Part shown: in pieces, positions 25,438-33,992 of the stretch | How positions within the stretch are numbered: the first letter of the stretch is position 1 | Layout of the letters: each line of letters starts with the position of its first letter | Source of the DNA: Clostridioides sp. ES-S-0010-02 | Lineage (GTDB): Bacteria; Bacillota; Clostridia; Peptostreptococcales; Peptostreptococcaceae | Assembly: GCA_020641055.1 (NCBI GenBank) | Contig: CP067345.1 | Span: 1,791,317-1,855,316 of the forward strand | Length of the DNA: 64,000 bases | Direction of reading: 5' to 3' | The notes under the pieces: generated by a model | What the model saw: only the letters and a program-made list of their open reading frames with translations | Databases searched by the model: none | Told to the model about the DNA's origin: nothing | Made by a program: the position numbers and the translations under genes

Positions 25438-27231
25438 GTGAATATAAAAGACAGAGTAAATGAATTAAGAAGACTTATGGAAGAAAAAAATATTGATGCT
25501 TATATGATTCCGTCTTCTGACAATCATCAAAGTGAATATGTAGGAGATTACTTCAAATCAAGAGAATTTATATCAGGATTCAATGGTTCAGCTGGAACAG
25601 TTATTGTGACTAAAGATGAAGCTGGATTATGGACAGATGGAAGATACTTTATACAAGCAGAATCTCAATTAGAAGGAAGTACAATAAAATTATTTAAAAT
25701 GGGACAAGAAGGTTGCCCAACTACTGATGAATATTTATATACAAATATTCCAGAAGGTGGAACTTTAGGTTTTGATGGTAAAGTTATATGTGCTAAAGAA
25801 GGAGCTACATTAGCTGAAAAATTATCTAAAAAAGGTATAAAAGTAGAATACCAATATGATTTAATAGATAGCATATGGTCAGATAGACCAGCTTTATCAG
25901 ATAGTAAAGCATTTTTATTAGATGTTAAATACTGTGGAGAAAGTTTTAGTTCAAAGTTAGCTAGATTGAGAGAAAAAATGAGTGAAAAAGGTACTTCTAC
26001 TCATGTAATAACAACTCTTGATGACATAGCATGGTTATTTAATATAAGAGGTGGAGATGTTAAATACAATCCAGTTGTACTTTCTTATGCAGTGATAACT
26101 TTAAAAGAAGTTTATTTATTTGTTGATGAAAGTAAATTAAATGAAGAGATATTAAATGAATTGGCTAAAGAAAATGTAAAAATAAAACCATATAATGATG
26201 TATATGATTTTGTAAAACATATAGATAAAGATGAAAAAGTTTTAGTTGATGGAACTAAGATTAACTATGCAATTTACAATAATATACCTTGTGGAGTTGA
26301 AAAAGTTGATGAGTTTAATCCAGTAATGTTCTTTAAGGCCCAAAAAAATGAGGTAGAATTAGAGAACATAAGAAATTCACATGTTAAAGATGGTGTAGCT
26401 TTCACTAAATTTATGTACTGGTTAAAGAATAATGTAGGTAAGATAGAAATAACTGAAATAAGTGCTACTGAAAAATTAGAGGGACTAAGAAGAGAACAAG
26501 AAGGATTCTTTGAACCAAGTTTCAATACAATTGCTGCATATAAAGAGCATGCTGCTATGATGCACTATAGTGCAACTCCAGAATCAAACTATAAGTTGGA
26601 AGCTGAAGGTTTATTCTTAGTAGATTCAGGTGGACAATATTATGATGGAACTACTGATATAACTAGAACTACAGTATTAGGACCTATAAGTGATGAATTA
26701 AAATTACATTTCACTTCTGTAGCAAGAGGTATGATAAATCTTTCTAAGGTTAAATTCTTACATGGTTGTAGAGGATACAACCTAGATATATTATCTAGAA
26801 GTTGTATGTGGAATATGGGAATAGATTATCAATGTGGAACTGGACATGGTATAGGATTTGTATTAAATGTTCATGAAGCTCCAAATGGATTTAGATGGAG
26901 AGTAGTTCCTGAAAGATTTGATAGTGCAGTTCTTGAAGAAGGAATGGTAACTACTAATGAACCAGGTATATATATAGAAGGTTCTCATGGTATAAGAACA
27001 GAAAATGAAATAGTAGTTAGAAAAGCTGAAAAGAATTTTTATGGTCAATTTATGGAATTTGAAGTTGTTACATTAGCTCCTATTGATTTAGATGGTATAG
27101 TTCCAGAATTAATGAATCAAGATGAAAAAGATTATTTAAACTGGTATCATAAATTAGTTTATGATAAGATATCTCCTTTCCTAACTGGTGAAGAAAGAGA
27201 ATGGTTAAAAGTTTATACTAGAGCTATATAG
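25438..27231 (+). CDS. Xaa-Pro aminopeptidase (aminopeptidase P, M24B)
   Basis: 597 aa; GTG start with GAGGAGG upstream. It has the three-part architecture of the long bacterial/eukaryotic aminopeptidase P: two N-terminal creatinase-like domains ('MIPSSDNHQSEYVGDYF', 'SAGTVIVTKDEAGLWTDGRY') and a C-terminal pita-bread catalytic domain. Metal ligands are visible as Asp in 'LVDSGGQYYDGTTDITRT', His in 'CGTGHGIGFVLN', and Glu in 'TTNEPGIYIEG' and 'RTENEIVV'. It removes an N-terminal residue preceding proline, a bond other peptidases cannot cut, and works in the cytoplasm on imported peptides. It sits between two POT carriers and ends at its own terminator. Confidence 0.93.
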   Translation: MNIKDRVNELRRLMEEKNIDAYMIPSSDNHQSEYVGDYFKSREFISGFNGSAGTVIVTKDEAGLWTDGRYFIQAESQLEGSTIKLFKMGQEGCPTTDEYLYTNIPEGGTLGFDGKVICAKEGATLAEKLSKKGIKVEYQYDLIDSIWSDRPALSDSKAFLLDVKYCGESFSSKLARLREKMSEKGTSTHVITTLDDIAWLFNIRGGDVKYNPVVLSYAVITLKEVYLFVDESKLNEEILNELAKENVKIKPYNDVYDFVKHIDKDEKVLVDGTKINYAIYNNIPCGVEKVDEFNPVMFFKAQKNEVELENIRNSHVKDGVAFTKFMYWLKNNVGKIEITEISATEKLEGLRREQEGFFEPSFNTIAAYKEHAAMMHYSATPESNYKLEAEGLFLVDSGGQYYDGTTDITRTTVLGPISDELKLHFTSVARGMINLSKVKFLHGCRGYNLDILSRSCMWNMGIDYQCGTGHGIGFVLNVHEAPNGFRWRVVPERFDSAVLEEGMVTTNEPGIYIEGSHGIRTENEIVVRKAEKNFYGQFMEFEVVTLAPIDLDGIVPELMNQDEKDYLNWYHKLVYDKISPFLTGEEREWLKVYTRAI

Positions 27232-27255
27232 TTTTGTAATTGAATACTATAAATA

Positions 27256-27285
27256 AATCGAGGCATTTTAATGCCTCGATTTTTG
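27256..27285. terminator. Terminator between aminopeptidase P and second transporter
   Basis: AATCGAGGCATT / AATGCCTCGATT perfect 12-bp stem followed by T residues; convergent genes on both sides. Confidence 0.85.
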
Positions 27286-27316
27286 ATATATTATCTATTA
27301 AACTTAAACATAGTTT

Positions 27317-28699
27317 TTACTTTGATAATTCTACAAGTTTTTTATTCATTATAAGTAATATAATTCCAAATAGCAATAAAAATGAAGGGATTACTATAAA
27401 TACTTGTAACATACCAAGGTGGTCTATAATAGCCTGTGTATAACCAGATAATTTATTTGCTGCAAATTTACCTAAGAACCAAACACCCATTAAGAATGAA
27501 ATATATTTTTCTGGTGAAAGTTTATTTACCATACCATATCCAACTGGAGAAAAACAAATCTCTCCTATACTTTGGAATGTTAAAAATCCAATTACCCAAA
27601 ATACACTTGCTTTCTGAATTGAATTAGGGTTAGTTCCTGTTTGTATAACTGCGACTATCATGAATAAAAATGCTATAGCTAATAGTATAAACCCTAGACT
27701 CATTTTTGAAGGTACACTTAAATCGCCTTTTTTAGTCTGAGATAATTTTACCCAGACTAGAGCAGATATAGGGCCAAGGATGACACATAGAAGACCATTA
27801 TATGAATCTATCCATGAGGTTGGTATTTGAAAATTACCAACAGTCAGATTTATGTGTTCTTTTGTATACAAAGCTATAGACATAGAAGCTTGATTATATG
27901 CTATCCAAAAAAATACTGTAAAAAAAGCTAATATTAATATTACTATTATTCTTTTTTTCTCAACTGTAGTTAATGGTTTTGAAGCAAGTAATTTTTTATA
28001 TTCTAATGATTTCTTTATAGTTTCTTTTTGACTACTAAATTCATTACTTGAAGATTTATAAAATCTTTTGTGACCAAATATAAAGAATAATAAGCCTATT
28101 AAAACAGTAATTGAAGCAAATAAAAATACATATCTGTAACCATACATATTTATAGAAGTACCATTTTTCATAGCGAACCATTCATTAGCGACCAAACCAC
28201 AGATTAAAGGACCAAATAATGTTCCCAGATTAGTAGCCATATATGTAATAGAAAAAGCGCCATCCTTTCTTGGGTCATCATTAGTATATAAGTTTCCAAC
28301 TAAGGTATGCAAGTTTCCCTTATAAAAACCTATTCCTAATCCAGACAAGAATATCATGATGTTTACATCCATTTTGCTATTTGCCAGATATCCTAAAAAG
28401 TAGCCAATTGAAACCATTATCATTCCAAGCATAATACAATTTTTCGGACCTAAAAATCTATCACTAACCCATCCACCAATAACTGGAGAAAAATAAGTCC
28501 ATGCTAAAAAAGATGCAAGCATTGATGCAGATTCTGCTGGTGTTAATCCCAAACCACCTTTAGATACTTGCTCAGCTAGAAATAACAATAGCACTAATTT
28601 CATACCATAGTATGCAAGTCCTACAAATGTAAATATTGAACAACAAAAATATAAATCCTTAGGCTGTTTAAGCTTTTCTTGAGTTTTTAAAATTGACAT
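27317..28699 (-). CDS. POT/PTR2-family transporter, atypical
   Basis: 460 aa from ATG at 28699, with GGAGG 9-10 nt upstream; an in-frame start at 28732 would place codons over the ribosome binding site. Polytopic membrane protein of the same family as the 23810 product ('GGWVSDRFLGPKNCIM', 'SITYMATNLGTLFGPLICGL'). The helix-1 ExxERFxYYG motif is replaced: the sequence reads 'FTFVGLAYYGMKL', so both the Glu and Arg that couple protons and substrate in this family are missing. Substrate or mechanism may differ. It is transcribed toward the aminopeptidase from a well-formed promoter at 28752-28780. Confidence 0.88.
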   Translation of the reverse strand: MSILKTQEKLKQPKDLYFCCSIFTFVGLAYYGMKLVLLLFLAEQVSKGGLGLTPAESASMLASFLAWTYFSPVIGGWVSDRFLGPKNCIMLGMIMVSIGYFLGYLANSKMDVNIMIFLSGLGIGFYKGNLHTLVGNLYTNDDPRKDGAFSITYMATNLGTLFGPLICGLVANEWFAMKNGTSINMYGYRYVFLFASITVLIGLLFFIFGHKRFYKSSSNEFSSQKETIKKSLEYKKLLASKPLTTVEKKRIIVILILAFFTVFFWIAYNQASMSIALYTKEHINLTVGNFQIPTSWIDSYNGLLCVILGPISALVWVKLSQTKKGDLSVPSKMSLGFILLAIAFLFMIVAVIQTGTNPNSIQKASVFWVIGFLTFQSIGEICFSPVGYGMVNKLSPEKYISFLMGVWFLGKFAANKLSGYTQAIIDHLGMLQVFIVIPSFLLLFGIILLIMNKKLVELSK

Positions 28700-28751
28700 A
28701 TGTTGAGAACCTCCAGACCAATAATTTAACAAAATTTTTCCACACTATATG

Positions 28752-28780
28752 AGTATATGTTTTTTTTATAAAGACGTCAA
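28752..28780 (-). promoter_or_regulatory. SigmaA-type promoter for second transporter
   Basis: On the minus strand TTGACG (28780-28775), 17 nt, TATACT (28757-28752), about 50 nt before the start codon. Confidence 0.7.
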
Positions 28781-28852
28781 CTTATGGCATAAGAAAACAA
28801 AGTGTTAATAATCTATAAAAATAGTATTATTTTATAGATTCAGTAATATTTT

Positions 28853-28881
28853 TTTACAAGAATATATGTTATTATTATATT
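28853..28881 (+). promoter_or_regulatory. SigmaA-type promoter for cupin operon
   Basis: TTTACA (28853-28858), 17 nt, TATATT (28876-28881), divergent from the transporter promoter. Confidence 0.55.
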
Positions 28882-28954
28882 AAAATACAACATATTATGG
28901 AAAGGATATGCCAATTTAGTAGTTAGATTGATTGTTTGGCAGGTGGGATGAGCT

Positions 28955-29302
28955 ATGATAAGAAAGAAATCTGAATTACAAGTAGAAGTAAAAGAAAATT
29001 TAACTGGTGGGGTTGGAAAAGTTAAGCTTGAAAATATATTACAAATTGATGAGCTTAAAGGAAAAGGAAGATTATTTAAAAGAATAACTTTACCAGTAGG
29101 AAGTTCAATTGGTGTGCATGACCATACAACTGATTTTGAGGTATATTATATATTAAAGGGAAAAGGTAAAGTTTTTGATAATGGGGAATTTGTAGAAGTA
29201 AATGAGGGTGATGTAATATACACTGCTGATGGTGAAGAACATTCTATAGAGAATATAGGAGAAGAAGAACTTGAATTTGTAGCAGTAGTCTTATATGTGT
29301 AA
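28955..29302 (+). CDS. Small cupin-domain protein
   Basis: 115 aa; ATG with GGTGGGATGAG upstream. It is a single cupin barrel: motif 1 'SIGVHDHTTDFEVYYILKG' with the two His and Glu, motif 2 'GDVIYTADGEEHSIENIG' with the final His. These residues bind a divalent metal in the family. Such one-domain cupins act as small metal enzymes or ligand-binding proteins; substrate unknown. It is the first gene of a two-gene unit with the HTH/TPR protein 18 nt downstream, so the two may work together. Confidence 0.8.
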   Translation: MIRKKSELQVEVKENLTGGVGKVKLENILQIDELKGKGRLFKRITLPVGSSIGVHDHTTDFEVYYILKGKGKVFDNGEFVEVNEGDVIYTADGEEHSIENIGEEELEFVAVVLYV

Positions 29303-29319
29303 AATATGGAGGAGGAGTC

Positions 29320-30354
29320 ATGACAAGCAAGATAGAAGAAATTAAAGACAAGATAAATAGATTTTGCAACTCCAATCTAAATCAAGAATATAAAGATATA
29401 AGTTTTAAAATCTTGCAAGACATTTTAGATAATAATAAAGAGATAATTCATTCTTCTAGAGCTGATATATGGTCTTCAGCTATACTAAACATAGTTTTGG
29501 AGCAAAATCTCTTATATAATAAGAAGCATCCATTACATATAACCAAAAAGGAATTTTCAAAAAAAATAGGTGTTTCTTTAAACACTATAAACAATAAATC
29601 ATCATTGATAAAAGACGTTTGTAATATTGATTTCTTAAATCAAGATACTATTGCTATCTCTAATATTGAGTTTTGGGTAAGAGAGAGTAACTCTAAATCC
29701 AAAGCCATAGATTTAGAGTTAGAAAAGAAAAAAATACTTTATAAAAGATATATTAAACTATCACAAGAAGCTAAAAATCATATTGAGTCAATTAGGTATA
29801 TGGAAGAAGCTGTAAACATTGGAAAAAGCATGATTACTAAGGAAGATAGACAACTTGGATTTTGGAAAGGTGTATCTACTAGAGCTTATATGGTAGCACT
29901 TGAGTCTCTTGCTAGGAAGTTAGAGAGTATTGATAATTTAAAGGAAGCTAGAAAGGTATTAGAGTATTTAATAGAAATCAATCCTGATGATGAGCAAGGA
30001 ATAAGGTATAAATTACTCAATGTATTAATTAGGTTAAATGATAGAATAGCAATAAATAATTTATTTGAAATGTATAAAGAAGAAAATTCTGCTACATGGA
30101 TGTATAGCAAAGCTCTTTATTATTTTAAAAATAAAAATATGTTTTTAGCAAGTGATGCTATTAAAAGTGCTAAAAATAAAAATAAATATATTGGATTATA
30201 TTTAATAGATTGGCGAAATGCCTTTGGTAGAGAGTTTGTTACAGCGGAAGAAAAGGGAGAAGCTGTCTATTACTATGATGAAAATATAGTACTTTGGAAT
30301 GAAGTTAAAGGTTCTATGGATTGGTTACTGAAAAAAATGTTGGAATTTTCATAA
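29320..30354 (+). CDS. HTH (DUF6398-like) and TPR-like protein
   Basis: 344 aa; ATG after a GGAGGAGGAG box. The N-terminal ~125 residues resemble DUF6398: a helical region with 'SRADIWSSAILNIVLEQN' and a helix-turn-helix 'TKKEFSKKIGVSLNTINNKS'. The C-terminal half (~145-340) is all-helical with TPR-like pairs ('ESLARKLESIDNLKEARKVL' then 'EYLIEINPDDEQGIRY', and 'WMYSKALYYFKNKNMFLASD'). Likely a DNA- or protein-binding regulator or scaffold. It is cotranscribed with the cupin gene and ends in a bidirectional terminator. Confidence 0.7.
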   Translation: MTSKIEEIKDKINRFCNSNLNQEYKDISFKILQDILDNNKEIIHSSRADIWSSAILNIVLEQNLLYNKKHPLHITKKEFSKKIGVSLNTINNKSSLIKDVCNIDFLNQDTIAISNIEFWVRESNSKSKAIDLELEKKKILYKRYIKLSQEAKNHIESIRYMEEAVNIGKSMITKEDRQLGFWKGVSTRAYMVALESLARKLESIDNLKEARKVLEYLIEINPDDEQGIRYKLLNVLIRLNDRIAINNLFEMYKEENSATWMYSKALYYFKNKNMFLASDAIKSAKNKNKYIGLYLIDWRNAFGREFVTAEEKGEAVYYYDENIVLWNEVKGSMDWLLKKMLEFS

Positions 30355-30402
30355 AAAAAACTACTCCTTATTACTTATAAAAAAGTAAGGAGTAGTTTTT
30401 TT
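30354..30402. terminator. Bidirectional terminator
   Basis: AAAAAAACTACTCCTTA / TAAGGAGTAGTTTTTTT, a 17-bp stem with A-run on one side and T-run on the other, between convergent genes. Confidence 0.9.
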
Positions 30403-30404
30403 AT

Positions 30405-31454
30405 TTATACATCTAATTTTAAATCTCCTGGTTTTATCATACCTTTTTTTCTCATAAATTCTGATATTATTAGAGTTACAATAGCAGGAAGTACAAAGTT
30501 AAGTAAAAGTATACCAATCCACATAGTTATTCCACCTTTTCCAGCACTTTGCATGGCAGTTACTGTTCCAAATTGTCCAACTAATCCACAAGTTCCCATA
30601 CCAGAGCCAATAGGTATATTTTCCATTTTAAATATTGTTGTAGACAATGGCCCAAGTATTATTGAAGCTATTGTAGGTGGTATCCAAATTTTCCAGTTTT
30701 TTATTATATTGGGAACTTGGAGCATGGATGTACCAAGTCCTTGAGCTACAAGACCTCCTACTCCATTTTCTCTAAAACTCATAACAGCAAAACCTATCAT
30801 TTGGCAACAACAACCAACAGTTGCTGCTCCACCAGCAAGCCCTCCCAAACTTAACATCATACAAATAGCTGCACTACTTATGGGTAGTGTAAGAGCTATT
30901 CCAACAAGTGCAGAGACAAGAGCTCCCATTATTATAGGTTGCATAGTGGTTGCTTGCATTATTATGTTTCCAAATGAAGTCATAAATGCAGAAACTGCTG
31001 GTCCAATAAGTTCTGCCACAAGTACTCCTATTAGTATTGTTACAGCAGGTGTAACTAATATGTCTACCTTTGTTTCCTTTGAAACTAATTTTCCAATTTC
31101 TACTGCAAAAAGTGTAGCGACAAATGCACCCACAGGTCCTCCTAGTTCATTACCACAAGCTCCAACAAGTGCACAAGAAAATAGCACAAGTGGAGGCGCT
31201 TGAAGTCCATACGCAATAGCCACTGCTATAGCTGGGCCTGTAACTTGCTTAGCAAGTGGGCTTATAACTTCAGTAAAAAGAGATATGTTAAAGTTATCTC
31301 CTAATGTGTTAAAAATTGTTCCAATTAAAAGGGAAGAAAAAAGGCCTAGTGCCATATAACTTAATGCATCAATAAGATACCTTTGAACAGAAATTTCAAT
31401 GTTTTTGCTCTTAGCAAACGATTTAAAATTTCTTTTTTTGCAATTGATTTCCAA
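30405..31454 (-). CDS. PTS-type IIC-like membrane protein (PTS_EIIC_2 family)
   Basis: 349 aa; TTG start at 31454 with GAGGAGGAT 8 nt upstream. About nine to ten membrane helices rich in Gly/Ala/Ser. The marks of the clostridial/listerial PTS_EIIC_2 family are present: 'GSGMGTCGLVGQFGTV', 'CALVGACGNELGGPVGAFV' and 'GGLAGGAATVGCCCQMIGF'. No IIA or IIB domain is fused and none is encoded next to it, so whether it phosphorylates a sugar is unclear; the family includes stand-alone proteins of unknown substrate. It is transcribed alone on the minus strand; ~270 nt separate it from the divergent surface-protein gene. Confidence 0.85.
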   Translation of the reverse strand: MEINCKKRNFKSFAKSKNIEISVQRYLIDALSYMALGLFSSLLIGTIFNTLGDNFNISLFTEVISPLAKQVTGPAIAVAIAYGLQAPPLVLFSCALVGACGNELGGPVGAFVATLFAVEIGKLVSKETKVDILVTPAVTILIGVLVAELIGPAVSAFMTSFGNIIMQATTMQPIIMGALVSALVGIALTLPISSAAICMMLSLGGLAGGAATVGCCCQMIGFAVMSFRENGVGGLVAQGLGTSMLQVPNIIKNWKIWIPPTIASIILGPLSTTIFKMENIPIGSGMGTCGLVGQFGTVTAMQSAGKGGITMWIGILLLNFVLPAIVTLIISEFMRKKGMIKPGDLKLDV

Positions 31455-31727
31455 TTTAAAATCCTCCTCATATAATACAAATATAATTTCTTTTTAATTA
31501 ATTATATAACTTTTTAGCTGACAAGACAAATGTTATTTCACTAAAATTAGACTACTGTAATAGTAAGAAATTAACACTAATTTTAGTTTTAAATTTTAAA
31601 TTTATGGTTTATAATTAGTATAGGGATATTCTGAAATATAATACTTTTCCAGTTTATCCCAATATTTAACTTAGGTAGATTGCTTACAAAACAAATGATT
31701 ATATATTAGGCTAAAGGAAGTGGATAG

Positions 31728-33269
31728 ATGAGATTTGTAGAAAATAAGAAATACAGAAAAATTGCCATAATTATATCTATTCCTATATTGCTTGTTGCGC
31801 AGTACTACCTTTTTAAATTTGGAATACTTAGACCAATGGTAAAGGGAGTGGAAATCGAAATTGTAGATGGGGAATATGTTAAAGATTTAGATAAATATGT
31901 AGTAAAACTAAATGAAACAGTTACTTTGTCTACTGGCGAATATATCAAGGTTCCTTCATATGCTAAAGACCCAAATATTTGGTTTAATGTGTTGGATAAT
32001 TCAGGGACTTTAAAAATAGATGGAAATAAGATGACAGCATTAAAGGTTGGGTATTCTTCTGTGGGTATTATGAAGAATTCAAGAGTGTTGAAAAAGGCTA
32101 CTATAAAGGTAGTAGACCCAGAAGTAGAATCACTAGATATGGAGATTAATGGGGATTTAAAACATGTTGGTGATAGTGCTACTATAGAAAGTACAATAGA
32201 GGTTGATTATGACAAATTTAAAAAGTCATATAAACCTATCTATAAGAGTAGTAATGATGATGTGCTAAAAATTAAAGGAAATACAGTAAGTGCAGTTGGA
32301 GTTGGAAAAGCCACAATATATGCTAAGTGTGGAAATAAAGAAGTAGAGAGAACCTTTAGAATTCAAGCTAGAGTTGCCGAAATAAATATGAATGATGTAA
32401 AAATAGAAGTTGACCAAAATGAGAAATTAAAACCAGATATAATAACTTCTCCACCAGGTTTAGAACCACCAAAAATACACTATGAGTTGGCCGATTCAAA
32501 ATTACCTGTGGAAAGAGCTATAAGTCTAAGCGGTGATGGAAGTGTAGTAGGTCTTAGAGAAGGTAAAGAAAGAGTAAGGATAACTTGTGGAGATAAGTCT
32601 AAAATAATAACTGTAACAGTAGTCAAAGAAACTATAACTAATGATTATATACAGAATTTAGTAGGTTCACATAAAATAGTAAATAACAAAGTTATTATTA
32701 AACTTGAATGGGATTATATGAAAGATGTTTTTGACTATGATATATATCTTAAAGACAAGTTGTCAGAAGAATCATTTAAGAAAATCAAATCTATAACTGT
32801 AAATGAAAGTGATTTAGGAAAATCACAAAAAGTATATGCTACTATAGAAATTGATGTAAAAGATAATCAGAGTATAGATTATGATATTTATGTTCTAGGT
32901 AAGAAAGACTCAGATACAACCAAGCCAAGTAATATAATAAACATTACTAATATGAATGGTAATGGCAACTCAGATAATAATGATAACATACAAAACATGA
33001 AGGTTGAAAATATATCCGCTAATGTTGACAGAGATAACAATGTTATTAGAGTTAACTGGAGCAGTGTATCTCATAAAGAATGTACCTATAGTATATATAT
33101 AAAAAATAATACTAATGGAGATGGTGAGTTTACTTTGTATCAAAGTGATATAAAAGGGAATGAACATACTATAAGTATCCCTGAAGGAGATTTAAATTTA
33201 GATATATATGTAGTGGCAAATTACAATGGACAAAATTCTAAAAATAGTGATGTTATAAATGTAAGATAA
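31728..33269 (+). CDS. Membrane-anchored Ig-like (Big_2) surface protein
   Basis: 513 aa; ATG with AAAGGAAGTGG upstream. A single membrane segment at ~10-32 ('IAIIISIPILLVAQYYLFKF') acts as a signal anchor. Residues ~40-130 and ~130-220 resemble bacterial Ig-like Big_2 domains ('MTALKVGYSSVGIMKNSRVL', 'NTVSAVGVGKATIYAKCGNK', the usual 'G.at...G.a.it.....' pattern), followed by a third around 220-300. The C-terminal part has two fibronectin-like repeats ('IKLEWDYMKDVFDYDIYL', 'IRVNWSSVSHKECTYSIYI'). No sortase motif was seen. Its position outside the membrane suggests adhesion or cell-wall interaction, which is inference. Confidence 0.75.
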   Translation: MRFVENKKYRKIAIIISIPILLVAQYYLFKFGILRPMVKGVEIEIVDGEYVKDLDKYVVKLNETVTLSTGEYIKVPSYAKDPNIWFNVLDNSGTLKIDGNKMTALKVGYSSVGIMKNSRVLKKATIKVVDPEVESLDMEINGDLKHVGDSATIESTIEVDYDKFKKSYKPIYKSSNDDVLKIKGNTVSAVGVGKATIYAKCGNKEVERTFRIQARVAEINMNDVKIEVDQNEKLKPDIITSPPGLEPPKIHYELADSKLPVERAISLSGDGSVVGLREGKERVRITCGDKSKIITVTVVKETITNDYIQNLVGSHKIVNNKVIIKLEWDYMKDVFDYDIYLKDKLSEESFKKIKSITVNESDLGKSQKVYATIEIDVKDNQSIDYDIYVLGKKDSDTTKPSNIINITNMNGNGNSDNNDNIQNMKVENISANVDRDNNVIRVNWSSVSHKECTYSIYIKNNTNGDGEFTLYQSDIKGNEHTISIPEGDLNLDIYVVANYNGQNSKNSDVINVR

Positions 33270-33334
33270 ATTTATACAAAAATTTAGAAGTGTTAGATTT
33301 ATGATTTATTAATAAATCAAATCATTATAAGAAG

Positions 33335-33375
33335 AGGATAGTATGGGAGTAATCATACTATCCTTTCTATTTTAT
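33335..33375 (+). terminator. Terminator after the Ig-like protein gene
   Basis: AGGATAGTATG / CATACTATCCT perfect 11-bp stem followed by a T-rich tract. Confidence 0.85.
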
Positions 33376-33402
33376 TGAAACATACTGGTGTTAAATTTTT
33401 AG

Positions 33403-33621
33403 TGTGAAAATTATTGTAAAAATGAAAACATAAAAGGCATATATATCATACCAGATTATCATAATCCAACAACGCATTCTATGTCTAACTTATCATGTAA
33501 GAAAATAGCAGAGATAGCAAAAAAGTATAATATCATAATTATTGAAGAAAGAAAAGATGAGATTATAAAAAGAAATGAAGCTACTAATAAGATTTTATCT
33601 GAGTATAATTTAATTAAATAA
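33403..33621 (+). pseudogene. Remnant of a PLP-dependent aminotransferase/MocR-type protein
   Basis: An open stretch of 72 codons with no start codon and no ribosome binding site, ending in TAA at 33619. Its product contains 'IKGIYIIPDYHNPTTHSMS' and 'AEIAKKYNIIIIEERKDEI', which match the conserved fold-type I aminotransferase segment (consensus 'vy.tP.hqNPtG..ms..rr..ll.la..y...iieDd.'), as found in GntR/MocR-type regulators. The PLP lysine region and everything upstream are missing, and the GTG.. extension is closed by a stop at 33400. This is best read as a decayed fragment. Confidence 0.7.
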
Positions 33622-33629
33622 ATAAAAAT

Positions 33630-33667
33630 GCGGAGAAATTTATTATAATAAACCTCCGCTTTTATTA
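33630..33667 (+). terminator. Terminator after the aminotransferase remnant
   Basis: GCGGAG / CTCCGC stem (33630-33659) with a T-rich tail; the conserved 3' end of the decayed gene. The next ~280 nt up to the leader of the aminomutase are AT-rich with no other supported feature. Confidence 0.65.
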
Positions 33668-33992
33668 TTTAATGAAATACTTTACTTTCTATTAAAATTT
33701 TAACTTTAATCATCTTGAAAATATAATCGTTTTATGGTAAAATAATTCTTAAAAATAGAAATAATTAATCATTTGTTAAAAAAAATGCATAATAAATTGT
33801 AATTTATTGACTATAGTGGGAAAATATTCACAAATGTATAAAATAACAGAAAAAATGCAAAAATAAAATCAATTTCATATGTTATAAAATCTATATGGCA
33901 AAATTAAATTTGCCTATCAGAATGATATAAACACATCAGAAAGGAGGATGCTATCAATAATGGAAATTAATTAATTTTGGTAGCTAAAAATT

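Noticed and set aside
27240-27627. Two short plus-strand frames after the aminopeptidase
   Set aside because: They overlap the terminator and the antisense of the minus-strand transporter; no coding signals.
30553-31203. Plus-strand frames of 63 and 107 codons inside the PTS-like gene
   Set aside because: Shadows of the minus-strand IIC gene; compositions reflect reversed membrane-helix codons, no start signals.
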